This document shows, in pieces, positions 41,942 through 50,414 of a DNA stretch of 64,000 bases; the first letter of the stretch is position 1; every line of letters begins with the position of its first letter. The DNA lies in assembly GCA_003674045.1 (NCBI GenBank), contig PENC01000005.1:359677-423676 (forward strand), read 5' to 3'. Source of the stretch: Streptomyces griseocarneus (GTDB taxonomy: Bacteria > Actinomycetota > Actinomycetes > Streptomycetales > Streptomycetaceae). The position numbers and the translations under genes are program-made. The notes under the pieces were generated by a model, which saw only the letters and a list, made by a program, of their open reading frames with translations, was not told where the DNA came from and ran no database searches.

Positions 41942-42523
41942 GTGAGCAGCCTGCCCGACTGGATGCGGCCACCTCGCCCCGAGGGCTGGTACGCGGACGA
42001 CCTGGACCACCTCCCGGAAGCCCCTCGCCACACCGAGCTGATCGACGGCGCCCTGGTCTTCCGGCTACTGCCACAACGCCTGTGGCACAGCCGTATCAAC
42101 AGTGAGCTGACCTACGCCCTCACGAAACAGGCACCGCCCGGATTCGAGGTCGCGCGAGAAATGACCATCCGGCTCGACGAACGCAACCGTCCCGAACCCG
42201 ACCTCGTAGTGACCACGGCCGCATTCGAGCCGGACCGCACCTGGTTCGCACCGGCTGAGATCCAGCTCGTGGCCGAAGCGACCTCCCCCGAATCCGCCCA
42301 CCGCGACCGCACGGTCAAGCTGCGCAAATACGCCGAGGCCGGCATCCCGCACTACTGGTGCGTCGAGGAGGAGAACGAGGCCCCTGTGGTCCACGTCTAC
42401 GAGCTGGACGAGCCGACCAAGCAGTACACCCCCGTCGGCATCTTCCGCGACGAGCTCAAGCGCCCGGTCCCGTTCGAGATCACGCTCGACCTCGGCGCAC
42501 TCGTCCCGGGGCGGCGCGGCTGA
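41942..42523 (+). CDS. Uma2-family endonuclease-like protein (DUF820)
   Basis: A 193-residue PD-(D/E)XK-fold protein of the Uma2 family: ELIDGALVFRLLPQRLWHSRINSEL near residue 30, RPEPDLVV (the PD motif) near 80, and LVAEATSPESAHRDRTVKLRKYAEAGIPHYW near 105-135 (E and K of the E-x-K equivalent). These genes are very numerous in Streptomyces, and their biological role is not settled. GTG start. Confidence 0.9.
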   Translation: MSSLPDWMRPPRPEGWYADDLDHLPEAPRHTELIDGALVFRLLPQRLWHSRINSELTYALTKQAPPGFEVAREMTIRLDERNRPEPDLVVTTAAFEPDRTWFAPAEIQLVAEATSPESAHRDRTVKLRKYAEAGIPHYWCVEEENEAPVVHVYELDEPTKQYTPVGIFRDELKRPVPFEITLDLGALVPGRRG

Positions 42524-42535
42524 TCTCGTACGCGC

Positions 42536-42790
42536 TCAGTAGTGGTAGCGGGCTGCCAGGATGACAACCTCCCTGTCTGTCACCAGGTAGACAAGGCGAT
42601 GCTCGTCGTCGATCCGCCGCGACCAAGCACCGGGCAGGTGGTACTTCAGCGGCTCGGGCTTGCCGATCCCCGTGAAGGGGTCACGCCTGACGTCCTCGAT
42701 GAGCCTGTTGATCCGAGCGAGCATCTTGCGGTCGTTCTTGAGCCAGGATGTGTAGTCCTCCCAGCCCTGGTCCTCGAAGACAAGCCTCAC
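42536..42790 (-). CDS. yoeB: YoeB-family toxin (ribosome-dependent mRNA interferase)
   Basis: An 84-residue Txe/YoeB toxin. It is full length with MRLVFEDQGWEDYTSWLKND, PFTGIGKPEPLKY, LPGAWSRRIDDEHRLVYLV and the C-terminal AARYHY, which carries the catalytic His/Tyr pair. All the key residues (Glu, Arg, His, Tyr) appear intact. It cleaves mRNA on the ribosome. The start overlaps the end of the antitoxin gene by 4 bp. Confidence 0.95.
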   Translation of the reverse strand: MRLVFEDQGWEDYTSWLKNDRKMLARINRLIEDVRRDPFTGIGKPEPLKYHLPGAWSRRIDDEHRLVYLVTDREVVILAARYHY

Positions 42791-43068
42791 TCGGCACCCG
42801 CGCCAGGTTCCACCGCATCCGGATCGATCAGCTCGCGCTCCGACACGTTGACATTGCCCAGGGCGTTCTCGTACGCCTTGAGCAGCCGCCGTGCGTTCGC
42901 AGGCGAGCGCAGCAGGTACGAGCCCTCGCGCAGTGCCGCGTAGTCCTCAGCCGAGACAAGCACGGCGTTGCCGTGCTTGGAGACGATCTCAATGGCCTCG
43001 TGATCGTCATTGACCTTCTTGATCAGCGGAAAGAGAGCCTTGCGGGCTTCGCTCGCGGTTATCGACAT
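42787..43068 (-). CDS. yefM: YefM/Phd-family antitoxin
   Basis: A 93-residue antitoxin of YoeB. The N-terminal Phd/YefM fold (MSITASEARKALFPLIKKVNDD, AIEIVSKHGNAVLVSAEDYAAL) binds DNA; the C-terminal acidic tail (ERELIDPDAVEPG) would wrap the toxin. The ATG at 43068 is preceded by GGGAGTCAG. Autoregulation by the complex is the usual mode for the family. Divergent from the broken relE gene 60 bp away. Confidence 0.94.
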   Translation of the reverse strand: MSITASEARKALFPLIKKVNDDHEAIEIVSKHGNAVLVSAEDYAALREGSYLLRSPANARRLLKAYENALGNVNVSERELIDPDAVEPGAGAE

Positions 43069-43129
43069 GGGCTGACTCCCTACCTCAAGTGGTACCGAAT
43101 AACGTACCACTCACGACTGTGACGAGCAC

Positions 43130-43452
43130 ATGGCCAACCCGGCACCCGGCATTCCAATCGAGGAGGTCACGGGGAAACGCTGGCGCGCAGTGAATGAGTA
43201 CCACGCCGTCTTCCGGCCCGGGGCTCAGGCCGAGCTCCGCGAGGTCCTGCGGAGCGTGGCTCCCCGCGTCCTGGCCGAGCTGACCGAGCCGGAGAGCGAT
43301 CCGTTCGGCTTCGGCACCGCCACCCTCGTGCCCCAGCCCGACCGACGCCGTCTCCGCGTCGGGGACTACCGCTTGATCTACACGGTCACAACGGCGAACT
43401 GGTCGTCCGGGCCATGCACGTGGGTCATCGCTCCACGGCCTACGGCACATGA
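43130..43452 (+). pseudogene. relE: Frameshifted RelE-family toxin gene
   Basis: Residues about 22-85 are RelE-like (EYHAVFRPGAQAELREVL, FGFGTATLVPQPDRRRLRVGDYRLIYTV). After YTV the frame leaves the family and reads TANWSSGPCTW. The expected C-terminus NGELVVRAMHVGHRSTAYGT and its stop (43450-43452) continue in another frame. Restoring one base just before 43388 (GTC-GAC-AAC) joins them, so a single-base deletion has broken the gene. The catalytic C-terminal part is lost, so the toxin is probably inactive. No separate RelB-type antitoxin gene is seen. Confidence 0.85.
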
Positions 43453-43458
43453 AAGAGG

Positions 43459-43492
43459 AAGGGCCGTCCCGGACCACTCCCGGGCGGCCCTT
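43459..43492. terminator. Bidirectional hairpin, native terminator of ychF
   Basis: Stem AAGGGCCG + CCCGG, 7-nt loop, CCGGG + CGGCCCTT with one bulged base. It lies between the broken relE and the left copy of the ychF 3' end, just where the terminator of ychF would have been before the island inserted. Confidence 0.8.
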
Positions 43493-43524
43493 CTCGCGTC
43501 ACGCGCGAAGAGCGCGATCAGACG

Positions 43525-43544
43525 TTGAAGCGGAACTCCACCAC
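43525..43544. repeat. Left attachment site core of the island (duplicate of the ychF 3' end)
   Basis: TTGAAGCGGAACTCCACCAC, identical to 60936-60955. On the minus strand it encodes the last residues of YchF, and the following bases complete AAC-GTC-TGA, that is Asn-Val-stop. Confidence 0.88.
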
Positions 43545-43574
43545 AAGGCTGTGACCTGCGGAAATGCGGGCGCA

Positions 43575-43594
43575 TCCCAGCATCATCCCAGCAC
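43575..43594 (+). repeat. Arm-type repeat pair near the left junction
   Basis: TCCCAGCAT and TCCCAGCAC, 11 bp apart, 30 bp inside the left core. The same 9-mer occurs five times inside the right end, twice as 11-bp-spaced pairs. An 11-bp step places both on one face of the helix, as in tyrosine-integrase arm sites. Confidence 0.65.
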
Positions 43595-43901
43595 GGGATG
43601 CGCGACAAAGTACAAGAAGACCGAAGATCGCCAACGCTACCCGGCAGCGCCCGCACATGCCTGAAGTCTGCGGAACTTCTACGCACGTCACATCAGGCTC
43701 GTGCCACCGCGCCAAACCTCGTAGAGCAGCACAGCGCTCGCGCTCACTCGCGGTCTTCCCGGACGCCGGTGGCTAGCTCCGCCGCCTGGCCGCCGCCCAG
43801 AATGTACGTCCAGACCTCGGGGCCGGCGCGATCGTCCACCGATCCCGTATACACCCGGTTTGGTGGGGCATAGTCAGAAGGTTCCGCGCTGTCGCAGGTC
43901 A

Positions 43902-43974
43902 GCCTGCATAGCTCAGCGGGTGGAGCAGGCGCCTTCTAAGCGTTTGGCCGCAGGTTCGAGTCCTGCCGGGGGCG
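43902..43974 (+). tRNA. tRNA-Arg (anticodon TCT), degenerate
   Basis: Cloverleaf: D-stem GCTC/GAGC, anticodon stem GGCGC/GCGTT (two G-U pairs) with loop CTTCTAA giving anticodon TCT, T-stem GCAGG/CCTGC with loop TTCGAGT. The acceptor stem GCCTGCA/CGGGGGC has two mismatches and one wobble, whereas the 3' strand would pair fully with GCCCCCG. CCA is not encoded. It is an extra, island-borne copy that is probably poorly functional or a pseudo-tRNA. Codon AGA, which it would read, is rare in Streptomyces. The 43545-44102 stretch around it holds no protein gene I can support. Confidence 0.8.
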
Positions 43975-44102
43975 CCCCAAACATGGCTGGTCAGGGCTCT
44001 CTCGGACCGCCAGCGGAGAAACGGTGCGCGCGGTACTGCGCCGTTCGTTCAGAGCGTTGGATTCCGTGCTCCAGAGAGGGGCAACGTGGATCAGCTCGGC
44101 AT

Positions 44103-45299
44103 TCAGCTGGCCGAGGTGAGACGCGCCAGGCCCCCCTTCTCCAGCTCGTGCACCACCAGCTCCTCCATCACGTGTCGCTCCCTGGCGGAGGCGTAGGCGA
44201 GGTCGTGCAGGGCAGCAGCACGCCTGGCGAAGTCCCGCCTCACCGCATCGGTCGGCCAGGGGATCTTGTAACGGGAAAAGTCCTTGCGCCTCATCGCGCG
44301 GGCCTGTTCACCCTGCGTAACGGCCGTCAACTCCCGCCTCCGGTAACGCAGCGAGTGCAACAACCACATCCGATCGACCTCTGACTCCGTGTAAATCGCG
44401 AGCGTCCGCCGACCTGGCACTACCGGGGTAGTGGTGAGCACTGTCCGCACCTCCCCGGGACGGGGCGCGATCAAGAGGCTGCCGGACGGGCATACAACCT
44501 CCGCTTGCGCCACGGTGCGTGAAGTCACTGCACCCAGATGTACTGTCCTGCAGTTCAGTACTTCGCGGGGAGACACCCACGGCATAGCCGACTGGTGGTC
44601 TCTGTCCGGCAGAGACCGTGCCACACCAGCCGTAACCTGACACACTTCGCCCACTGCACGCTCGGCAGCCGGACCTTGCCCGCACGTCTGCAGCGCCTCC
44701 AGGAAATGCGCATCCGCTAGTCCCGTCGCGCAAGACACAATCCGGGTGTTCAACGCATTCTTACGCTCAGCGAGCGAGATCAGCGAAAGCAGCCTCTCCC
44801 GCACCGGCGCTGGAGGCACTGGCACGGGAAGTCGGTTGAGCGCCTGCAGAGGCAAGGTCATGTGCTCGGCGTTCGACGAGGACAGCGTGAGATAGCTGTG
44901 GCTCTGCGAGGTCTTCAGCCACCATCGAAGCCACAGATCCCATTGTTGGGCGCGGCCCTCTGGTGTCCAGCGGACGACCGCGAGCGACCTGGCGACATTC
45001 CATCCTGCGTGCTCCTCCTCTGCAACTGCTGCCTCCCCCACACGCCCCACGAGCACGACAAGGAGGTCCCCAGACCTCAGCGTGCTGCGTGGGTGGCGTC
45101 TGGCCACATCGGGAGGCACAAATGTGAACTCCTGGACGTGCACACCTCCCTCGACAATCTCTGTGGCGCGGATCATAGGGATTCCGTCGGGTGCCTTCTG
45201 CTGTCGCGCAATTCCGTAGGCGGCGTACTCGACCCCAGGGAACTCACGCAACTCAACGAGGGGCCACGGAGTGGGGACATCATCCGATTCTGTAGTCAT
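44103..45299 (-). CDS. Type I restriction-modification specificity (HsdS)-like subunit, orphan system
   Basis: A 398-residue protein with two HsdS-like halves. Each has a target-recognition-like segment (GIPMIRATEIVEGGVHVQEFTFV...STLRSGDLLVVLVGRVGEAAV; later AMPWVSPREVLNCRTVHLGAV...CPSGSLLIAPRPGEVR) followed by a helical spacer (PAPVRERLLSLISLAERKNALN; DAVRRDFARRAAALHDLAYASARER). It would direct the methylase encoded just upstream, whose end it overlaps by 20 bp. No HsdR gene belongs to this pair. Confidence 0.8.
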   Translation of the reverse strand: MTTESDDVPTPWPLVELREFPGVEYAAYGIARQQKAPDGIPMIRATEIVEGGVHVQEFTFVPPDVARRHPRSTLRSGDLLVVLVGRVGEAAVAEEEHAGWNVARSLAVVRWTPEGRAQQWDLWLRWWLKTSQSHSYLTLSSSNAEHMTLPLQALNRLPVPVPPAPVRERLLSLISLAERKNALNTRIVSCATGLADAHFLEALQTCGQGPAAERAVGEVCQVTAGVARSLPDRDHQSAMPWVSPREVLNCRTVHLGAVTSRTVAQAEVVCPSGSLLIAPRPGEVRTVLTTTPVVPGRRTLAIYTESEVDRMWLLHSLRYRRRELTAVTQGEQARAMRRKDFSRYKIPWPTDAVRRDFARRAAALHDLAYASARERHVMEELVVHELEKGGLARLTSAS

Positions 45300-46701
45300 G
45301 CCTGCTCTCCAGGGCATCACGGACTCGGTTCCTGGCTGCGGCGCTACGATCCATGCACTCATACAGCTCGGTCTTCCGGTTCCGGTCTCCGTCACTTGAA
45401 TGCAACTGCGCGGTGCCCCCGTTCCGTACGTAGCGTGCGGGAGTCAGATCGAAGCCCGCATCAGCGATTTCCTCAAGGCTCGCCGCACGGCACCATGGCG
45501 CGGATTCAGGAGCGCCCTCGTCCTCACAGCGTCGGAGGCCCTGCCACTCACCGAAGATCTGCAGAAGGTGCTCGACCGATTCCTGGTCGAAAATGCGCCG
45601 TGACCCGTCCCTCGCTGTCGGCAGTTTTCCTGCATCCGCGAACAGGACTCGATGGGTGTTCGGCCGCTCCCCTTTGGCGAGCAGCCACAGCGCCATGCTC
45701 GTGCTGGTGTGTGGAAAGAGCCATGCCGGCAAAGCCACGACGCCTACAACCAGACCGTTTTCGAGCAACCTGCGACGGATCAGTCCGTCGGTGCTATTGC
45801 TGCTGTGGGCTGCTCCGGGGGAGAGCAGGACAACGGCCCGCCCTTGCGGCGTCAGGTCGGCAAGAATGTGCTGGACCCAGGCGAAGTTCGCGTTGCCCGA
45901 ACGTGGTACCTCCAGGGTCCACCGTCTGTCGTCCTTGAGTTCGCCATGCCCCCAATCTCGCAGGTTCACAGGAGGGTTGGCGACGATCACGTCGGCCGGT
46001 TCCGGCGACGTCCCGGCCCGGAGGCTGTCAGCTTCTCCCTTGCCGAGGTCGGCATGGAATCCGTGCAGGGCGAGGTTGACGGCCGCGGCATAGCGTGCCG
46101 TCGGATTGAGATCCGCTCCGGACAAGCGCACTTCGCCACCTTGGGTTCGAGCCCGGTAGGCGGCGGCTCGCAGTAGTCGCCCGCTTCCGCACACCGGATC
46201 CCGAACCACCTCGCCTCCTCGGGGAGCGGCCAGTCCTGCGAAGAGGTACGCCAGATCATTCGGCGTGAAGTAGTCATCGCCGCGCGAATAGCGCGTCGAG
46301 TACATGTCGAGCAACACGTCGAAGAGCCCCAGGTCGGGCTCCAGCCGCCGAACCTCCACGATCAGCTCGTGGAGAGCCGGATCGATGAGCTCGAAGGGGC
46401 GGCTCACGCCTTCGTCGCGGCACGCGGGCAGGTTGTAGGTACGAGCGACGGGCGTACGCGGCCAGATCGCATTCAGCATCGCACCCGCGGACCCCGAGCC
46501 GGGTCGCCACGGGCGCCCCGCCTCCACTGCTGGTCCAGCCATGGAGCAGCAGTGGAGGTAGACCACTTGAAAGGCGAGTCGGTACGTCGTCTCAGCATCA
46601 GTCGTGCTGCGCAGCTTCTCAACGGCCAGTAGCACTCGCCGGTACTTCAGGCGCCCCAGCTCGCTCCCTCGCTCCTTCGGGGTCACGACGGCATCAGCCA
46701 C
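45280..46701 (-). CDS. N-6 adenine DNA methyltransferase (HsdM-like), orphan system
   Basis: A 473-residue N6_Mtase protein. SAM-binding motif I is DPVCGSGRLLRAA (about 170). Catalytic motif IV is VIVANPPVNLRDWG (about 240), where type I enzymes normally have NPP(F/Y/W); here it is NPPV, so the aromatic residue that stacks on the flipped adenine is missing. Other landmarks: YFTPNDLAYLFAGL (about 140), FAWVQHILADLTPQGRAVVLLSPG (about 265). Activity is therefore uncertain. It may act as a modification-only or regulatory unit with the S-like subunit. It overlaps the small membrane gene upstream. Confidence 0.87.
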   Translation of the reverse strand: MADAVVTPKERGSELGRLKYRRVLLAVEKLRSTTDAETTYRLAFQVVYLHCCSMAGPAVEAGRPWRPGSGSAGAMLNAIWPRTPVARTYNLPACRDEGVSRPFELIDPALHELIVEVRRLEPDLGLFDVLLDMYSTRYSRGDDYFTPNDLAYLFAGLAAPRGGEVVRDPVCGSGRLLRAAAYRARTQGGEVRLSGADLNPTARYAAAVNLALHGFHADLGKGEADSLRAGTSPEPADVIVANPPVNLRDWGHGELKDDRRWTLEVPRSGNANFAWVQHILADLTPQGRAVVLLSPGAAHSSNSTDGLIRRRLLENGLVVGVVALPAWLFPHTSTSMALWLLAKGERPNTHRVLFADAGKLPTARDGSRRIFDQESVEHLLQIFGEWQGLRRCEDEGAPESAPWCRAASLEEIADAGFDLTPARYVRNGGTAQLHSSDGDRNRKTELYECMDRSAAARNRVRDALESRHDYRIG

Positions 46702-46868
46702 GTAACAGTGGCCAGTCCGATGAGCATGGCGCCTCCACAGGCACCACCGCCGTACTTGACAGCTGTGACAATCTTCCCCGCGCCCGCGAACTCAAGAATG
46801 CCGGCCACGAGCCCCACCACCGCAGACGCCAGGACGACCACCATCAACAGCAGCGCTCTCTGCGACAT
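46683..46868 (-). CDS. Small two-helix membrane protein, function unknown
   Basis: A 61-residue protein, mostly hydrophobic: helix 1 LLLMVVVLASAVVGLVAGILEF, a short loop GAGKIVTAVKYGGGA, helix 2 GGAMLIGLATVTWLM. Its 3' end overlaps the methylase start by 19 bp, so the genes are coupled. A membrane peptide heading a methylase/specificity pair is unusual; it could be an effector or membrane tether, but this is speculation. Confidence 0.6.
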   Translation of the reverse strand: MSQRALLLMVVVLASAVVGLVAGILEFAGAGKIVTAVKYGGGACGGAMLIGLATVTWLMPS

Positions 46869-46892
46869 GCCCTAACTCCCCCAGACTTCTCT

Positions 46893-46916
46893 ACCGTTCC
46901 GCGGACCGTTCCGCGG
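46893..46916. repeat. 12-bp tandem repeat in the promoter region of the orphan methylase operon
   Basis: ACCGTTCCGCGG occurs twice in tandem 25 bp upstream of the small membrane gene. Each copy contains the palindrome CCGCGG, so two 12-bp-spaced sites face similar sides of the helix. Possible regulator site. No gene is seen in 46869-47075. Confidence 0.6.
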
Positions 46917-47075
46917 ACTCGAAGGTAGCGGCCGGGCGCTCCCCTCGTCGCGCAGCACTGGAATTTGCTTTTGAGCAAGGGGAGCGGACACGTCCGATGC
47001 CGGTCTCAACACGGGGCAGAGAACTGCCGCGCCAAGCAAGCGCTGTGCCGGGGCACGAGCCCATACGGACGAGGG

Positions 47076-50000
47076 CTATGCGTCCGCGGTCGAGCCGTCC
47101 TGGGACCACTTGTCGGCGAAGTGTTCCATCTGGCGGATCACCAGGTCGATCGCTTCCTTGGACTGCTCCGGCGGGTAGCCGTGGCGGGCCAGGAGACGCC
47201 TGATGGTGGCGCGGAGCCTGGCCCGGACCGGTTCGCGGGCGATCCAGTCCTTCTTGAGGTTCTTACGGACCTGGACCACAAGGTCCCGGGCGATACCGGA
47301 GAGGACCTCGTCGCCCATGAGGTCGCGGGCGCTGCCGAGGTCGGCGACCGCGTCGTAGAAGGCAAGTTCGTCGTCACCCAGCGGCGGGGTGAACTTCTCG
47401 CCTCGCCGGGCGTCCTCCGCGACCGTCTTGGCCAGTTCCACCAGCTGGGCGATGATCTCGGCGCTGGTGAGCTGCTGGCGCATGTAGCGCGTCATCAGGT
47501 CCTGGAGGCGCTCCGAGAACGCGGTCTGGCGGACGATGTTGTGCCGGGTCTGCTCGCGCATCTTCTGCTCGACAAGGCGGCGCAGGGCTTCGGCGGCCAG
47601 GTGCGGGGTTTCGCTGTTCTGCAGGCGGCCCACGAGGGCGTCGTTGAGGTGGGTGAGGTCCGCCTTGTCCAGTCCGGCCTCGGAGAAGAGGTCGGTGACG
47701 CCGCCGGTCTCGACGACGGCGGAGGTGAGCTGGGAGAGATAGAGAGCGACGTCGCGGGCGACCGGCAGGCCCTGTGCCTCGCGGTCCATGGCGTCGAGCT
47801 TCGCCATGTACGTACGGACCTCGACGAGGAACTGGATGTCGCGCTTCCAGTACGGCTGGTGGGTGAACCGGGAGGAGATGTCGGCGGAGGAGCCGGCGAG
47901 GGCGAAGAAGCGTTCCAGGCGATAGCCGTGTTCGCGGAAGCGGCGGCTGAGGGTCTGGTTCGGGTCGTCGAGCTGGTCGGGGTTGTTGCCCGGAGTGGCG
48001 GGGCTGCGAAGGTACTCGGCCGTGGTGTAGGCCGTTTTGACGAAGGCTTTCGGGTCGGGGCGGGAGAGGCGTTCGCGCCAGTTCCAGCCGAGAAGCATCT
48101 GGTCGAGGATGTCGTACTCATTGCGGAGTTCGTCCAGGGCTCGGTCGATGTCCTGGCCGAGGGTCCGGTCGGCCTGGTCGTCGGCGGAGTACTCGGCGAT
48201 GGCCTTCTGGAGGTTCTCGGTGAGGGGGGCGTAGCCGACGAGAAGGCCCTCCTCCTTCTTGCGGAAGCGGCGGTTGACGCGGGCGAGGGCCTGCATCAGG
48301 CCGGCTCCGCGCAGCGGCCGGTCCAGGTACATGGTGTGGATGGACGGCGCGTCGAAGCCGGTCAGGAGCATGTTGTTGACGATGAGGAGCTGGAGTTCGT
48401 CCTCGGGGTCCTTGGCACGGTTGATGACGGCCTTGCGCTGGGAGTCGCGCAGGGCGTGGGCGCGCAGCTCCTCGGAGTCCTTGCGGGAGTCCGAGGAGTA
48501 GACGATCTTCATGGCGCCGGTGGTGGGGTCGTCCGTGTGCCAGTCCGGGCGCAGTTCGCGCAGGGCGTCATAGACGCGGACGCAGATCTCCCGGGTGGCG
48601 CAGACGAGCATCGCCTTGCCGGGGGCGCCGCCGGGTGCGTCGTCGGCGTCCGCGACGAAGGGCAGCATCGCCGCACGGCGTGCTTCCCAGTGTTCGACCA
48701 GGTCCTGGGTCAGGTCGCGTATCCGGGCGGGGGCGCCGTACATGGCGTTCATGGTGGCGACGGCCTGCTCGACGCGGGTGCGCTCGGTGTCGTCCAGGCC
48801 GTCGGTGATGCGATCGGCCTCGGTGTCGATGGCGGTGGGGTCGACGTCGCGGTCGAGGACGAGCTGGACAACGCGGCTCTCGTGGTAGACCTTCACGGTC
48901 GCGCCGTCGTCGGCGGCCCGCTTGAGGTCGTAGGTGTCGATATAGTCGCCGAAGACCTCGCGGGTGTTGCGGTCGGCCTCGGAGATCGGGGTGCCGGTGA
49001 AGGCGAGGAGCGTGGCGTGCGGGAGCGCGTCGCGCAGGTGGCGGGCGTAGCCGTCGAGGTGGTCGTAGTGACTGCGGTGGGCCTCGTCGACCACGACGAC
49101 GATGTTGCGCCGCTCGGAGAGGAGCGGGTGGTCGGTCCCGGATTCCTTCTCCTGCTTGGTGCGGCCGAACTTCTGCAGGGTGGTGAAGAGGATGCCGCCG
49201 GTGCGCTTGGCGGCGAGCTCTTCGCGGAGTGCGGCGCGGTTGAGGAACTGGTGGGGCTGCTCGGGGAGGACTTCGCTCTCCTTGAACGTGTCGAAGAGCT
49301 GGTCGTCGAGGTCGGTACGGTCGGTGACGACCACCACGGTGGGGTTGTGCAGGGCGGGGTCGCGCATGACGAGGTTGGCGGTCAGCACCATCTCCTCGGA
49401 CTTGCCCGAGCCCTGGGTGTGCCAGACCACGCCGGCCTTGCCGTCGGTCGCGGCGGCACGGCGTACGGCGTCGGCGGCACGGGTGACCGCGAAGTACTGG
49501 TGCGGCTTCGCGATGCGCTTCAAGCGCTTGGCGGGCACGAAGTTGATGAAGGACCGTACGAGGGAGAGGAAGCGCGACTGGGTGAACAGGCCGTGCAGGG
49601 CGAGGTCCTGGCCGGTCGGGACGTCGGCATCGGCGTCGGCGTGGACGGCGGCAGCGTCCACGGTGTCCACGCGGGCGCCGAACTCGTCGGTGTTCCAGGG
49701 GGCGAAGTGCTCGTACGGGGTGAAGGGGGTGCCGTACTTCGCGGTGATCCCGTCGGAGAGCAGCACGACCGCGTTGTAGCGGAAGGCGGTCGGGAACTCC
49801 TCGACGTAGTGCCGGATCTGGGTGTGCGCGGCAGCGAGGGTGGCGTTCGGGTCGCCGGCCCGCTTGAGCTCGATGACAGCGAGCGGGAGACCGTTGACGT
49901 ACAGGACAAGGTCGAAGCGGCGGTTGCGCTCACCGTTGATCACGGTCACCTGGCGGACGGCGCGGTACGTGTTCGCGTCCGCGTTCTCCAGGTCGACGAT

Positions 50001-50414
50001 CCGGACGGTCGGCGTGTGCTCGGCACCGAGCACGTCGGTGTACGTGACGGAGTGGATGCCGTCGGTCAGGTAGCCGTGCGCGGTCCGGTTCTCCTCGTAC
50101 GTGTCCTGCGAGGTCGGGGTCGCGGCGGTCGCGAGGGCCTCACGGACGGCCTCCGGGGGGAGGGCAGGGTTGAGCCTTTCGATCGCCTCGCGGAGATCGG
50201 AGTAGAGGATCAGGTCGTCCCAGGACCGGCGGTGACCGGACCCAGGTGCGAGCTCATTACCCTCGGCCTTCGGCCAGTCGAGCTCCACGAGCTCTTCGAG
50301 GGCGAGGAACTCCCAGTCGATTTCGAGGGGGCGGAAGTTGTCGGGGGTAGGGGTGCCGGGGGTGGGGCCGTCGGGGGTGTCGCTGCTGCCGTTGTCGTTC
50401 CCGTGCGTGGTCAT
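47076..50414 (-). CDS. hsdR: Type I restriction enzyme R subunit (HsdR)
   Basis: Motor and nuclease subunit of 1112 residues, near the family norm. The N-terminal PD-(D/E)XK nuclease has RFDLVLYVNGLPLAVIELKR (about 165-185). The SF2 translocase has Walker A WHTQGSGKSEEM (about 330) and DEAH VVVVDEAHRSHYD (about 440), plus motif III-like LLAFTGTPI. The C-terminal part carries the helical region that binds HsdM. It cleaves DNA far from unmethylated sites after translocation. ATGA overlap with hsdS. Confidence 0.97.
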   Translation of the reverse strand: MTTHGNDNGSSDTPDGPTPGTPTPDNFRPLEIDWEFLALEELVELDWPKAEGNELAPGSGHRRSWDDLILYSDLREAIERLNPALPPEAVREALATAATPTSQDTYEENRTAHGYLTDGIHSVTYTDVLGAEHTPTVRIVDLENADANTYRAVRQVTVINGERNRRFDLVLYVNGLPLAVIELKRAGDPNATLAAAHTQIRHYVEEFPTAFRYNAVVLLSDGITAKYGTPFTPYEHFAPWNTDEFGARVDTVDAAAVHADADADVPTGQDLALHGLFTQSRFLSLVRSFINFVPAKRLKRIAKPHQYFAVTRAADAVRRAAATDGKAGVVWHTQGSGKSEEMVLTANLVMRDPALHNPTVVVVTDRTDLDDQLFDTFKESEVLPEQPHQFLNRAALREELAAKRTGGILFTTLQKFGRTKQEKESGTDHPLLSERRNIVVVVDEAHRSHYDHLDGYARHLRDALPHATLLAFTGTPISEADRNTREVFGDYIDTYDLKRAADDGATVKVYHESRVVQLVLDRDVDPTAIDTEADRITDGLDDTERTRVEQAVATMNAMYGAPARIRDLTQDLVEHWEARRAAMLPFVADADDAPGGAPGKAMLVCATREICVRVYDALRELRPDWHTDDPTTGAMKIVYSSDSRKDSEELRAHALRDSQRKAVINRAKDPEDELQLLIVNNMLLTGFDAPSIHTMYLDRPLRGAGLMQALARVNRRFRKKEEGLLVGYAPLTENLQKAIAEYSADDQADRTLGQDIDRALDELRNEYDILDQMLLGWNWRERLSRPDPKAFVKTAYTTAEYLRSPATPGNNPDQLDDPNQTLSRRFREHGYRLERFFALAGSSADISSRFTHQPYWKRDIQFLVEVRTYMAKLDAMDREAQGLPVARDVALYLSQLTSAVVETGGVTDLFSEAGLDKADLTHLNDALVGRLQNSETPHLAAEALRRLVEQKMREQTRHNIVRQTAFSERLQDLMTRYMRQQLTSAEIIAQLVELAKTVAEDARRGEKFTPPLGDDELAFYDAVADLGSARDLMGDEVLSGIARDLVVQVRKNLKKDWIAREPVRARLRATIRRLLARHGYPPEQSKEAIDLVIRQMEHFADKWSQDGSTADA

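Noticed and set aside
43518..43715. Minus-strand frame ending in VVEFRFNV at the left junction
   Set aside because: Only the last 8 residues are real: they are the displaced end of ychF. The upstream part is island DNA read by chance.
43902..43974. The tRNA gene as integration site of the island
   Set aside because: No second copy of its 3' end is seen in the window, while the ychF 3' end is duplicated exactly at both boundaries.
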